DNA from: an uncultured Paracoccaceae bacterium | Lineage (GTDB): Bacteria > Pseudomonadota > Alphaproteobacteria > Rhodobacterales > Rhodobacteraceae | Assembly (NCBI GenBank): GCA_947503965.1 | Contig: CANNFU010000005.1 | Coordinates: forward strand, 186,001-250,000 | Direction of reading: 5' to 3' | DNA: 64,000 bases | Shown here: in pieces, positions 53,828-61,874 of the stretch | Position numbering within the stretch: the first letter of the stretch is position 1 | Layout: each line of letters begins with the position of its first letter | Program-made: the position numbers and the translations under genes | Notes under the pieces: model-generated | Seen by the model: the letters and a program-made list of their open reading frames with translations, nothing else | What the model was told of the DNA's origin: nothing | Databases searched by the model: none

Positions 53828-54030
53828 TACTGCATCACCCCCTGAACGGGGCCTTGCGGTGTGGTGCATGAACATACTGCGCCATAGTTGACGGTGGTCA
53901 GCGGCCAGCACCATTGTCCGGATGGCAAAAGACACGACCCTTGCGGGGCTTGCTGTGCGGCTGCGCCGGTTATCAGCATCGTGGACAGCATCAGTGCAAA
54001 AAAGCACCGGATCATCATTGAAACAGACAT
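53827..54030 (-). CDS. Small secreted Cys-rich peptide
   Basis: This 67-residue protein has a signal peptide at about 1-25 (cleavage after AAA). The mature peptide of about 42 residues contains four Cys in the pattern C-x7-C-x11-C-x-C, with WCWPL and the terminal GPVQGVMQ. Its stop overlaps the start of the membrane-protein gene, so the pair forms an operon. I recognise no named family; the four Cys suggest two disulfides in the periplasm or outside. The ATG at 54030 has GAGGGTTC about 8 nt upstream. The 171-bp gap to potB has no other gene. Confidence 0.68.
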   Translation of the reverse strand: MSVSMMIRCFFALMLSTMLITGAAAQQAPQGSCLLPSGQWCWPLTTVNYGAVCSCTTPQGPVQGVMQ

Positions 54031-54201
54031 TGTGAACCCTCAAAATCGAAAATTGAACGCGAAAACGTATTGGAAATAATGTGCAACTCTACCACAGATT
54101 GTTGCATTCGTCAAAACAACGGACGGCATGGTTTTCCGGACTGCGCCTGACCCGCAGATTTGGGATTGCACTTTCGCGGCCTTCTGACAAACATCTGTAA
54201 A

Positions 54202-55074
54202 ATGTGGCAGAAGATAACATCGAGTGAGAAGGGGCGCGGCATTTTGCTGATCAGCCCGCCGTTTATCTACGCACTTGTGTTGATGGCTTTTCCGCTGGCC
54301 GCGATTTTCCTGTTCAGTTTCTGGACGCAGGATTTCATGGATGTGGACACCACATTCACGCTGAACAATTACCGGGAGATTGTTGAAAAGCCGATCTACG
54401 GCGCGTTGTTGCAACGGTCGCTTTACGTGTCGGCCTGTGTAACGCTGGTCACGGTTCTGCTTGCGTTTCCAGTGGCTTACTTCGTGTCTTTTCATGTGCG
54501 CCCGGAACGCAAATCACTTTGGTTGTTCCTGATCACGATCCCGTTCTGGACGTCCTATCTGATCCGGGTGTTCCTGTGGAAGGTGATCCTTGGCTTCAAT
54601 GGCGTTATCAACACCGGTCTGATCAATATCGGGCTGATCGATGAGCCGCTGACCTTTATCCTGTATAACGTGAACGCGGTGATCATCACGCTGGCCCATG
54701 CCTTTGCGCCCTTTGCGATCCTGCCGATTTTTGTGGCGTTGGAAAAGATCGACAGGTCGCTGCTGGAGGCATCTCAGGACCTTGGTGAAAGCAAGTTTAT
54801 GACGTTCTTTCGCGTGACACTGCCCCTTGCCATGCCGGGTGTGGTGGCGGCGGTGCTGATCGTGTTTATCCCGACCATTGGCGATTATGTCACGCCGGAA
54901 CTGATGGGCGGGGCCGGGGGCAAGTTGATTGCCAATATGATCCAGACGCAGTTTCTGGCGCTGAACAACGCGCCCCTTGGTGCGGCACTGGCGATTGTGG
55001 CGATGGTCTGTGTCACAGCGATCTCATTGGTGTTCGTTCTGCTGAACCGCCGCTGGCTGAAAGGACGCTCATGA
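54202..55074 (+). CDS. potB: Polyamine-type ABC transporter permease (PotB-like)
   Basis: This inner-membrane permease of 290 residues from ATG 54202 has six helices. The EAA loop ASQDLGESKFMTFFRVTLPLA (about 188-208) contacts the ATPase. PotB-type features are FSFWTQDF early in the protein and VIFIPTIGDYVTPELMGG-like FIPTIGDYVTPELMGG near 222-237. An in-frame TTG at 54160 would add 14 residues; neither start has a good ribosome-binding site. Usually such operons begin with or contain a periplasmic binding protein (PotD/PotF); none is present here. Confidence 0.88.
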   Translation: MWQKITSSEKGRGILLISPPFIYALVLMAFPLAAIFLFSFWTQDFMDVDTTFTLNNYREIVEKPIYGALLQRSLYVSACVTLVTVLLAFPVAYFVSFHVRPERKSLWLFLITIPFWTSYLIRVFLWKVILGFNGVINTGLINIGLIDEPLTFILYNVNAVIITLAHAFAPFAILPIFVALEKIDRSLLEASQDLGESKFMTFFRVTLPLAMPGVVAAVLIVFIPTIGDYVTPELMGGAGGKLIANMIQTQFLALNNAPLGAALAIVAMVCVTAISLVFVLLNRRWLKGRS

Positions 55075-55871
55075 GCTTGCGCGTCTATGCCATCGCATAT
55101 CTGATTTTCCTATATGCCCCAATCGCTTTGCTGCCGATCTTTGCGTTCAACGATGCGACCATCATCGCGTTTCCATTAAGCGGGTTTACCACCGACTGGT
55201 TCGGAGAGTTGTGGACGAATACCTCACTGCATACGGCGGTGAGGAACTCGGTTTTCATTGCGGTGATGACGGCGATCATCTCAACCCTGTTGGGGATCTG
55301 TGCGGCGCGGGCGGGTGCGATGGCACATTTTCCGCTGAAGGCCGGGATCATGGGGTTCATCATGCTGCCCCTTGTTCTGCCAGAGATTATCGTGGCGGTG
55401 TCGCTGCTGGTCGTCGTCGTGCAGATCTTTGATCTGGGGCTGTCAAACTGGACGATCATCGCCGCCCATACGCTGATCTGCACGCCGTTCTGCATCGCCA
55501 TCCTGAACGGTGCCTTTCAGAACCTTGATCCGTCGATGGAAGAGGCGGCGATGGATCTGGGCGAAAGCCGGTTCGGCGCGTTCCGGTCGGTTACTTTGCC
55601 GCTGGTGATGCCGGGGATCATTTCGTCGATGTTGATCGCGTTCACGATCAGCCTGGACGAATTCATCATCGCGTTCTTCCTGTCCGGCGTCAGCCCGACC
55701 ATGCCGGTCTATATCTGGGGATTGCTGCGTTTTCCCGCGTCTTTGCCGGTTGTCATGGCGCTGGGGACAATCCTGGTCGCGCTGTCTATCATCCTGTTAA
55801 CAATCGCAGAAATCCTGCGCCGCCGCGGTATGGCCCGTGCGGGTGTCGCCGATAAAGGGGGCTTTCTTTGA
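55071..55871 (+). CDS. potC: Polyamine-type ABC transporter permease (PotC-like)
   Basis: This 266-residue inner-membrane permease has six helices and an EAA loop, EEAAMDLGESRFGAFRSVTL (about 159-178). SLDEFIIAFFLSG (about 196-208) is a PotC signature. It overlaps potB by 4 nt (ATGA) and potA by 4 nt (TTGA), so the three are translationally coupled. The pair of permeases plus PotA would import spermidine, putrescine or a related cation, but substrate specificity sits mostly in the missing binding protein. Confidence 0.9.
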   Translation: MSLRVYAIAYLIFLYAPIALLPIFAFNDATIIAFPLSGFTTDWFGELWTNTSLHTAVRNSVFIAVMTAIISTLLGICAARAGAMAHFPLKAGIMGFIMLPLVLPEIIVAVSLLVVVVQIFDLGLSNWTIIAAHTLICTPFCIAILNGAFQNLDPSMEEAAMDLGESRFGAFRSVTLPLVMPGIISSMLIAFTISLDEFIIAFFLSGVSPTMPVYIWGLLRFPASLPVVMALGTILVALSIILLTIAEILRRRGMARAGVADKGGFL

Positions 55872-56953
55872 CCGCTCTGATCACGCTGGAAGGCGTCAAC
55901 AAACACTACGGCGACTACCATGCGCTGCGTGATATCGATCTGACCATCAACGAAGGGGAGTTCTTTTCCCTGCTTGGCCCGTCAGGCTGTGGCAAGACCA
56001 CGCTACTGCGCACAATCGCTGGATTTGAAAGCGTTTCCAGTGGGTTGGTGGCTATTGGGGGAAAGGACATGGCAGGTGTGCCTGCGAACTTGCGCCCGAC
56101 CAATATGGTGTTTCAGTCCTACGCGATTTTTCCGCATCTGACCGTGGCCGAGAATGTGGCCTTTGGTCTGCGCAAGCGCGGTGATCTGAACAAGGCAGCT
56201 AAGCAAACGCTGGTTGAAGATGCATTGGATATGGTCGGGCTTGATGGGTACGGCAAACGTGCGGCGCACGCCCTGTCCGGCGGTCAGCGGCAGCGGGTCG
56301 CATTGGCCAGAGCGTTGATTTTGAAGCCAAAAGTGCTGCTATTGGACGAACCACTTTCCGCGCTCGACAAGAAGATGCGCGAACAGATGCAGGTGGAGCT
56401 GATGCGGCTGCAGCGGCATGTGGGCATCACGTTTATTCTGGTCACTCACGATCAGGAAGAGGCGCTGGTCATGTCTGACCGCATCGCCGTGATGTTCGAA
56501 GGGCGGATCGGGCAATTGGCGGATGCGGAAACGCTTTATCGTCGTCCGCGCAACCGGCAGGTTGCTGAATTCATTGGGAAAATGAATTTCCTGCATGCGG
56601 ATGTGCAGGCTGTGCGTGATGCGATTGATCTGGAAGTTCAGGGCCTTGGCCGCCTGCAAATCACCGCCGAACAATCACCCGAACTGCGCGATACCGGGCC
56701 CGCAGTGGTGGGTATCAGGCCAGAGACGCTGGGTATTCTGTTTGATGGCGAAACCACCGATCGCAAGCTGGTGGATGGCGTGGTGGATGAGGTCGTCTAT
56801 TACGGTGACATGACCTATTATGATGTGCGTATTCAAGGGGTTGAGGCCCCTTTGAACATCGCCATGAAGAACATGATCGGCCGCCCGGTGCTGGATGTGG
56901 GGGCGGCCACCAAAGTGATCTGGGACGAGCGGGCGCTGGTGTTGCTGAAGTGA
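55868..56953 (+). CDS. potA: Polyamine-type ABC transporter ATPase (PotA-like, TTG start)
   Basis: This 361-residue ATPase has Walker A GPSGCGKTT (about 36-44), signature LSGGQRQRV (about 136-144), Walker B VLLLDEPLSAL, an H-loop (VTHDQEEAL), and a C-terminal TOBE regulatory domain (about 280-360) with VGIRPETLGIL. The start is TTG 55868, overlapping potC as TTGA with AAGGGGG 6 nt upstream; the next in-frame ATG is well inside the conserved fold. It ends the operon; the 250-bp interval after it carries an operator-like repeat and no gene. Confidence 0.93.
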   Translation: MTALITLEGVNKHYGDYHALRDIDLTINEGEFFSLLGPSGCGKTTLLRTIAGFESVSSGLVAIGGKDMAGVPANLRPTNMVFQSYAIFPHLTVAENVAFGLRKRGDLNKAAKQTLVEDALDMVGLDGYGKRAAHALSGGQRQRVALARALILKPKVLLLDEPLSALDKKMREQMQVELMRLQRHVGITFILVTHDQEEALVMSDRIAVMFEGRIGQLADAETLYRRPRNRQVAEFIGKMNFLHADVQAVRDAIDLEVQGLGRLQITAEQSPELRDTGPAVVGIRPETLGILFDGETTDRKLVDGVVDEVVYYGDMTYYDVRIQGVEAPLNIAMKNMIGRPVLDVGAATKVIWDERALVLLK

Positions 56954-57056
56954 CCGTACGCGCAACGGTTTGGCCGCGATATTGGTGCGGATCGTCAGGC
57001 TGGCGTTAACATCCAGCAAAATATGGGAAGACCGGGATAAAGAACCCGTACAACAG

Positions 57057-57085
57057 CTGTACAGAACCTGTATGTACAGATGTAC
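57057..57085. promoter_or_regulatory. TGTAC repeat cluster related to the ctaA operator-like site
   Basis: CTGTACAG (57057-57064), TATGTACAG (57071-57079) and TGTAC (57081-57085) follow each other. Read on the minus strand, 57074-57058 gives CATACAG-GTT-CTGTACA, matching the ctaA-upstream inverted repeat at 15 of 17 bases. It lies about 120 bp before the VOC gene in an otherwise featureless 250-bp gap. Confidence 0.55.
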
Positions 57086-57203
57086 GGCTTTTGGCGGTTA
57101 GCGCAACGTTCGGTGGAAAAGCCTGAACAGTGTATTAACCGACAGCACCTTGCCGATGGTGGTGGCCGTGCGTGCGTGGCTGTGAAAAAACCGGGGTATC
57201 AGA

Positions 57204-57572
57204 ATGGAAAAAGTCAAAGCAATTGGTGGCATCTTCTTTCGCGCCAAAGATCCCGCCGCGCTGGCAGCGTGGTATCATGACAAACTTGGCATCGATCCGG
57301 TCCCGCAGGACCCCGAAGGTCGGCCATGGATGCAAGAGGCCGGACCGACTGTTTTCGCACCATTCGCAGAGAATACCGATTATTTCGGACGGATGGATCA
57401 GCAGTGGATGCTGAATTTCCGGGTCCGCAATCTGGATGCGATGATCGCCCAGCTTGAGGCGGCGGGGATCGAAATCGGGCGCCGGGACGATATTGATGGG
57501 ATCGGGCGATTTGCCCGCATCCATGATCCAGAGGGCAACCCCATTGAGTTGTGGGAGCCGGTGACACCTTGA
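57204..57572 (+). CDS. VOC family protein (glyoxalase/bleomycin-resistance fold)
   Basis: This 122-residue single-domain protein has the paired beta-alpha-beta-beta-beta modules of the vicinal oxygen chelate family. GGIFFRAKDPAALAAWYHDKL (about 8-28, given as GGIFFRAKDPAALA and AWYHDKL) opens the first module, and MLNFRVRNLDAMIAQLEAAG the second. HDPEGNPIELWEP (about 107-119) supplies the typical C-terminal Glu ligand. Many such proteins bind a divalent metal, but the reaction cannot be inferred. GGGG lies about 8 nt before the ATG. It stands alone between two non-coding gaps of about 250 bp. Confidence 0.85.
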   Translation: MEKVKAIGGIFFRAKDPAALAAWYHDKLGIDPVPQDPEGRPWMQEAGPTVFAPFAENTDYFGRMDQQWMLNFRVRNLDAMIAQLEAAGIEIGRRDDIDGIGRFARIHDPEGNPIELWEPVTP

Positions 57573-57822
57573 AGGATCGGCTGGCGCGCAGAGGTGCGAT
57601 GGCACTCTGAGCTATCGATCAAGGCGCCTATTCAACCGCGACAACAGACATTGAGATCAAAGTCACTTGTGGCGGCTATGCGGGACTTTTCTGCCGTTCA
57701 TCAGTTGTCACTGGATGTCCGGTTCACCGCACTGTTGACTTTCGCCGCCTGTTTAGATGAACAATGTGATCCGGCGGACCCTTTCCCGACCGTCGAAATT
57801 CCTCTGACACAAAGGTTTTGAC

Positions 57823-58410
57823 ATGACGCAGGAAGAAATCGACCGCGACAACCGTAACTTTCTAATCCAGTGCTTCATTGGCATAACGGCCTTTGCAGCC
57901 GCCATCTATTTCATCTTTTGGCCTGCGCCGTTTGAAGAACGGTTGGCCGATTGCATGACGCGTCTTGAACAGGTCGAAAGGTCTGGGCGCATTGACCGCG
58001 ACTATTCGGACCAATGCGTCCAAGATGGCGAAATGCTGACCGCAATGATAGGCCACCCAGACTATGCGGCCTTTTCTGCGCTGGGTGATGACCGAAGAGC
58101 CGCGGAGCAAGCGGCACGCGCAGCGGTGGAAGCCGAACGCAGGGCGGCAGAGCGGGCCACATGGGCGGAACGTGAAGCGTTCCCATCAGACTTAAATGGT
58201 GGTGACATCATCAATGACAAAGCGCTGGCAGCGGCTACCCAGGCCATGCGTGAATATGGCTGCACCAATTCAGACTTCCGCCAATGGTCGGGTTGGACGC
58301 GCAAGGCTTATGAAACCGGCGTCTACTGGGTTCGCTGTGGAGACCGTTCGGCGCTACGTGTCTACTGGACGCCCCAGTTTAATTCCATGCGTGCCGAACG
58401 CGGCAGCTAG
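57823..58410 (+). CDS. Hypothetical single-pass membrane protein
   Basis: This 195-residue protein has a membrane helix at about 15-34 (IQCFIGITAFAAAIYFIFWP), after an acidic N-terminus. An Ala/Glu/Arg coiled coil follows at about 88-122 (DRRAAEQAARAAVEAERRAAE) and then a C-terminal globular part with paired Cys (YGCTNSDF and VRCGDRS) and several Trp. I do not recognise the family. The 250 bp before it (57573-57822) contain only an unconvincing 75-codon frame. No strong ribosome-binding site is seen. It may be an isolated gene. Confidence 0.6.
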   Translation: MTQEEIDRDNRNFLIQCFIGITAFAAAIYFIFWPAPFEERLADCMTRLEQVERSGRIDRDYSDQCVQDGEMLTAMIGHPDYAAFSALGDDRRAAEQAARAAVEAERRAAERATWAEREAFPSDLNGGDIINDKALAAATQAMREYGCTNSDFRQWSGWTRKAYETGVYWVRCGDRSALRVYWTPQFNSMRAERGS

Positions 58411-58444
58411 TGTGTGACCCATACGATTACTCCACGCGTGCGGA

Positions 58445-58468
58445 AGGCACCATGAAGCGGTGGTGCCT
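58445..58468 (+). terminator. Hairpin after the hypothetical membrane-protein gene
   Basis: AGGCACCA (58445-58452) pairs with TGGTGCCT (58461-58468), 8-nt loop, no T-tract. Possible weak terminator. The remaining interval to 58740 is non-coding as far as I can see, and more AT-rich around 58560-58600. Confidence 0.3.
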
Positions 58469-58740
58469 CATCAGTGAAGACTATGGCTTGCCTCTCTAAT
58501 GGGCGGTGCATACCCTCGCAGCTCATGTTATTTCAGTGCCGTGATACGGTCACCTGATCTTGCCTCCTAATATTAACTACCAAGTTTGGTTAAAAATTTC
58601 GCTCCATCAAGAACGGACATTCCTGCAAACCGCAGCATCAGACACAATGGGCTCTTCGCATAATTCGCTGCGTCTTGAACGAAGGGCGGCTTCGCTGGGC
58701 TTGTGTCCTTAAGCCATCCTGCAGTTCCCCTGAAACACGA

Positions 58741-58767
58741 ATGCCGCCCAGCATGTGTGGGCGGCAT
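58741..58767 (-). terminator. Likely terminator after yqiK
   Basis: ATGCCGCCCA (58741-58750) pairs with TGGGCGGCAT (58758-58767) over 10 bp, 7-nt loop. On the minus strand it is followed by TTCGTGTTTC, a poor U-tract. Confidence 0.5.
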
Positions 58768-58789
58768 GGAGGTCTTGGCGCTGAACAGG

Positions 58790-60481
58790 CTACTCGGCGG
58801 GTGTCGCACCGTTGGTCTTGGGCGTGTCGATCACGTCAGCCTTCGGGGCCGGGATGGCGTCATCCTTTTGCGCCGGGGCAGGGTAGGCACTGCCTGTCAC
58901 CTCGGCCAGACCGCCCTCCATGCTCAGGCCCAGTTCCTCGCCCAGCTTTTTCATCGCGGGCATCTGCAGCGCCATGCCCATGATGCTGTCCAGCGCTTGA
59001 TTGACCGGGGCGCCGGACGCGCCATCGCCACCAGATGCGCCGTTCATGCCTGTCACTTGATGGATCTTGATGCTGTCGATCTTTTCGGCAGGTTTCACCA
59101 TTTCGGCCACGATGGCAGGCAGGGCCTCTAGCCGCGCGATGTCGAGCTTCATCTTGATGATCTCGGCGCTCAGCGCGTTTTCGGCATCGGCAATCGCATG
59201 GCGGCCTTCGGCCTCGGCCAGCATGTCGGCCTTTTTCGCCTGGGCACGAATGGTCAGCGCGTTGGCGTCGGCCTGCGCCTCTTCGGTCAGGGCTGCGGCG
59301 CGGTCGCTTGCGGCATCCTTTTCAGCCTGTGCCGCCAGACGGATCGTGGTGGCTTGACGCTCTGCCTCTTTCGTGGCTTCGATCAGGGCAATCTGCTTGG
59401 CACGGTCCGCTTCGGCCACCGCGCGGGCGGTTTCAATCGCCTCTTGCGCTTTCTTGGCTTCGGCGCGGGCATTGTCGGCAGAGGCGCGCGCGCGGCTTTC
59501 TTCCTCGGACTTTTGCGCGACGATGATCTGGCGGTCCTGATCGGCGACTTCCAATTCGCGTTCGTTGGCAATCTCGGCTTCGCGGATCACACGCTCGCGT
59601 TCGATCTCAGAGGTGCGGATCGCGCGCTCTTTCTCGATGCGGGCCTGTTCCTTGGCCTGATCCGAGATTTCACGGTTCCGGGCGATTTCAGCCTCTTGTT
59701 CGGCCTGCAGGATCTGGATCTGCTTGATCTGCGCGATCTGCGCTTCCTGCTGGGCGCGTTCGATCTCGTATTTCTTACGCTCCGCTTCCATTTCCGCCTG
59801 GCGGACGGCCACGTCAGCCTCTGCCGTGATGGTGGCGCGTTCTTTTTTGGAGGTCGCGATAACCTCGGCCAGTTTGCGCATACCAACGGCGTTAAAGGCG
59901 TTGTTTTCGTCCAAAGCCTCGAACGAGGTCTGGTCGAGGGCGGTCAGCGACACCGATTCCAGTTCCAGACCGTTTTTCAACAGGTCCTCGGAAATGGCAT
60001 TCTGCACCTCTTGTACGAATTCAGAGCGGTTTTCGTGGAGTTCGTCCATCGACATGCGGGCCGCGACCGAACGCAGACCGTCGACCAGTTTACCTTCGAT
60101 CATCTCGCGCAGCTGATCGACGTTGAATGTGCGGTCGCCCAGCGTTTGCGCGGCACGGCTGATCCCGTCTTCGGTGGCGTTGACCGAGACGTAGAATTCC
60201 ACGCCGACATCGACCCGCATCCGGTCGCGCGTAATCAGCGACGCGTCATCCTTGCGGTGCACCTCCAGCCGCAGCGTTTTCATGTTCACGTAAGAGATTT
60301 CGTGCAGGAAGGGGATCGCAATCGTCCCGCCATCCATGATGACCTTGCGCCCGCCAGAGCCGGTTTTGACCAGGCTGACCTCGCGCGTGGAACGCCGGTA
60401 AAGGCGGGCCATGATGAGACCGATAAAGATGAACAGGCCGATGATTGCGCCCGCAATAATGAGGATGGATTCAAGCTCCAT
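58790..60481 (-). CDS. yqiK: Flotillin-like SPFH protein (YqiK/FloT)
   Basis: This 563-residue protein has one N-terminal membrane helix (about 4-26), an SPFH/PHB domain at about 40-200, and a very long Ala/Glu/Arg coiled coil (about 200-440) rich in EAE, ERE and QAE repeats. A C-terminal region follows with SGGDGASG and Pro/Ala-rich ends. Flotillins organise membrane microdomains. The upstream gene encodes the NfeD-like partner YqiJ, the same pair as E. coli yqiJ-yqiK. An opposite-strand open frame across this gene is a by-product of the repetitive composition. Confidence 0.93.
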   Translation of the reverse strand: MELESILIIAGAIIGLFIFIGLIMARLYRRSTREVSLVKTGSGGRKVIMDGGTIAIPFLHEISYVNMKTLRLEVHRKDDASLITRDRMRVDVGVEFYVSVNATEDGISRAAQTLGDRTFNVDQLREMIEGKLVDGLRSVAARMSMDELHENRSEFVQEVQNAISEDLLKNGLELESVSLTALDQTSFEALDENNAFNAVGMRKLAEVIATSKKERATITAEADVAVRQAEMEAERKKYEIERAQQEAQIAQIKQIQILQAEQEAEIARNREISDQAKEQARIEKERAIRTSEIERERVIREAEIANERELEVADQDRQIIVAQKSEEESRARASADNARAEAKKAQEAIETARAVAEADRAKQIALIEATKEAERQATTIRLAAQAEKDAASDRAAALTEEAQADANALTIRAQAKKADMLAEAEGRHAIADAENALSAEIIKMKLDIARLEALPAIVAEMVKPAEKIDSIKIHQVTGMNGASGGDGASGAPVNQALDSIMGMALQMPAMKKLGEELGLSMEGGLAEVTGSAYPAPAQKDDAIPAPKADVIDTPKTNGATPAE

Positions 60482-60523
60482 TTGTGTCTCCTTGTTTTGA
60501 GAAAAGTGTTTGTGTGTTGTCGG

Positions 60524-61216
60524 TTAAGTCGTGATGTCGACGACGAAGAACATGCCGTCGCGTTTGCGGATCACGTGCACATCGCGCCCTTGCGGGATTT
60601 CCACGTCATCCTCCAGCGGTTCGACCCGCAGGTAATGGGTATTGCCGTGCCGGTCTTTGATCTTGGCCTCGGCGGGGCTGCCGCGTTTGGCGGTCCCTTG
60701 CGTGATGACCCCGTGATGGCCGCCCAGAAAGCGCGAGCGCATGGCCGTGCTTTCGGTTTTGGGCATGATCGTCGCTACGATGCGCGCGATAAAGCGGGCA
60801 CAATAGACCGCAGCGGCGATCGCGAGCGGGACACTGACGGCCAGCGGGATCGTCAGCCCTGTCGCCGCGCTGGCCACATTCAGGATCACGAGGCCAGAGA
60901 GGCCAAAGATCGTCAGGAATGAAACCAGCCAGATCAGGAACGGCACTTCGCCGATACCCAGCCAGCCGAGCATGCCGGCGGGGGTGCCTGCCGTATCTGT
61001 GTTCAAGTCCGGTTCGACATCAAGGTCGGTATCGACATCCAGATCGATGTCAAAATCGGCGTCCATATCCAGATCAACATCTGGTGCGTCTGATCCGATG
61101 GCCAGAATGGACCCGCCAAGGATCAGCGAAATGATTTCGAGAAGAAACAGCCCCAGCACAACGCAAAGGGCAATGGAAAATGGATAGGCTTCCGGGGTCA
61201 AGAATACTGCGATCAT
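60524..61216 (-). CDS. yqiJ: NfeD/YqiJ-like OB-fold membrane protein with an Asp-X repeat
   Basis: This 230-residue partner of flotillin has helix 1 at about 12-39. An unusual segment at 43-74 follows, in which almost every second residue is Asp (DVDLDMDADFDIDLDVD and onwards). Then come helices at about 92-113 and 121-150 and a soluble OB-fold domain at about 160-230 (RSRFLGGHHGVITQGTA). E. coli YqiJ lacks the Asp repeat. AGGAGAG lies directly upstream of the ATG, and yqiK starts 42 bp after its stop. Confidence 0.87.
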   Translation of the reverse strand: MIAVFLTPEAYPFSIALCVVLGLFLLEIISLILGGSILAIGSDAPDVDLDMDADFDIDLDVDTDLDVEPDLNTDTAGTPAGMLGWLGIGEVPFLIWLVSFLTIFGLSGLVILNVASAATGLTIPLAVSVPLAIAAAVYCARFIARIVATIMPKTESTAMRSRFLGGHHGVITQGTAKRGSPAEAKIKDRHGNTHYLRVEPLEDDVEIPQGRDVHVIRKRDGMFFVVDITT

Positions 61217-61231
61217 ATGCTCTCCTTTGGT

Positions 61232-61268
61232 GTATACATAGGTATACAGTCGCTCACTTTAAAGTGAA
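61232..61268. promoter_or_regulatory. Two palindromes upstream of yqiJ
   Basis: TGTATAC-ATAG-GTATACA (61232-61249) is a perfect 7-bp inverted repeat and TCACTTTAAAGTGA (61255-61268) a perfect 14-bp palindrome. They lie 16-52 bp before the yqiJ start in a 133-bp gap with no other feature. A TetR-type regulator gene is 0.6 kb away. Operator function is inferred. Confidence 0.55.
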
Positions 61269-61349
61269 CGCATCACAATTTCTGCAATTTGGAGAGATCG
61301 CTAGTCGTGAAAAGGAGCGAAAATATGGCTGTTTTTCAACGTTTTTTAA

Positions 61350-61865
61350 TCAGTCAAAGGTGTAGGAATATCTGATGCCCAGCGTTTCAATCCCCGGATT
61401 TGTTTCCGTGGCATTGGCATTTGATCGGTGGTCGAAAAAGACGCTGACTGATCCGGCATCGCCAAGATGGACACCTGCGCCCAGCGCGCCGCGAAATTGC
61501 AGCGGGAAGCCCAGATCGGGTCCATCGCCGCTGATATACAGACCGGGCATCAGCGACAGTTCGATGAAAACCGGGCCGCCTGCGATCCGGTCGGTTGTCC
61601 ATTTGCCGCCAGCACCAACCCAGAAGTCATCATCGCTGGTCAGGCTGGCCCCGAAGGTAGGTTGGAAAGCGCCATAGCGTTTTGGCATATCGTAGATCGC
61701 ATAGATTTCGTCGCCGATCACGTCTTCCTGAAAATAGGTGTCGCCGTATTGGATGGCGAGCCGGGCAGGTGCTTCGCTTTCCTGCATACACTTGGTGGGG
61801 CAGTCGTTCAGATAGGTGTCCAGCCCACCCATGATGAAGAAAAATACCGCAAATCTGCTATCCAT
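61350..61865 (-). CDS. PagL-like acyloxyacyl hydrolase family outer-membrane protein
   Basis: This 171-residue protein resembles an eight-stranded barrel of the PagL/acyloxyacyl hydrolase family: alternating aromatic strands and, at the C-terminus, DHRSNANATETNPGIETLGI, leading to RYSYTF (terminal Phe-Asp). PagL removes the 3-O acyl chain of lipid A using His and Ser in an H-x-S-N motif; here HRSN is preserved. The N-terminus has only a short hydrophobic stretch (VFFFIMGG), not a classical signal peptide. AGGGG lies 6 nt before ATG 61865, 9 bp after the tetR stop, so it is the last gene of ppk2-tetR-pagL-like. Confidence 0.65.
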   Translation of the reverse strand: MDSRFAVFFFIMGGLDTYLNDCPTKCMQESEAPARLAIQYGDTYFQEDVIGDEIYAIYDMPKRYGAFQPTFGASLTSDDDFWVGAGGKWTTDRIAGGPVFIELSLMPGLYISGDGPDLGFPLQFRGALGAGVHLGDAGSVSVFFDHRSNANATETNPGIETLGIRYSYTFD

Positions 61866-61874
61866 ATCAGCCCC

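Noticed and set aside
57594-57821. A 75-codon open frame between the VOC and hypothetical genes
   Set aside because: No ribosome-binding site, no domain, poor codon pattern; treated as non-coding.
58573-58809. A 78-codon minus-strand frame looking faintly like a transposon remnant
   Set aside because: It runs into the yqiK 3' end and hairpin, has no identifiable transposase motif, and no terminal repeats are visible.
59198-60922. A 574-codon open frame opposite yqiK and yqiJ
   Set aside because: It mirrors the repetitive coiled-coil codons of yqiK and continues across the yqiJ-yqiK gap and into yqiJ; its protein is low-complexity (Phe/Leu/Gly/Asp) and has no ribosome-binding site or domain.
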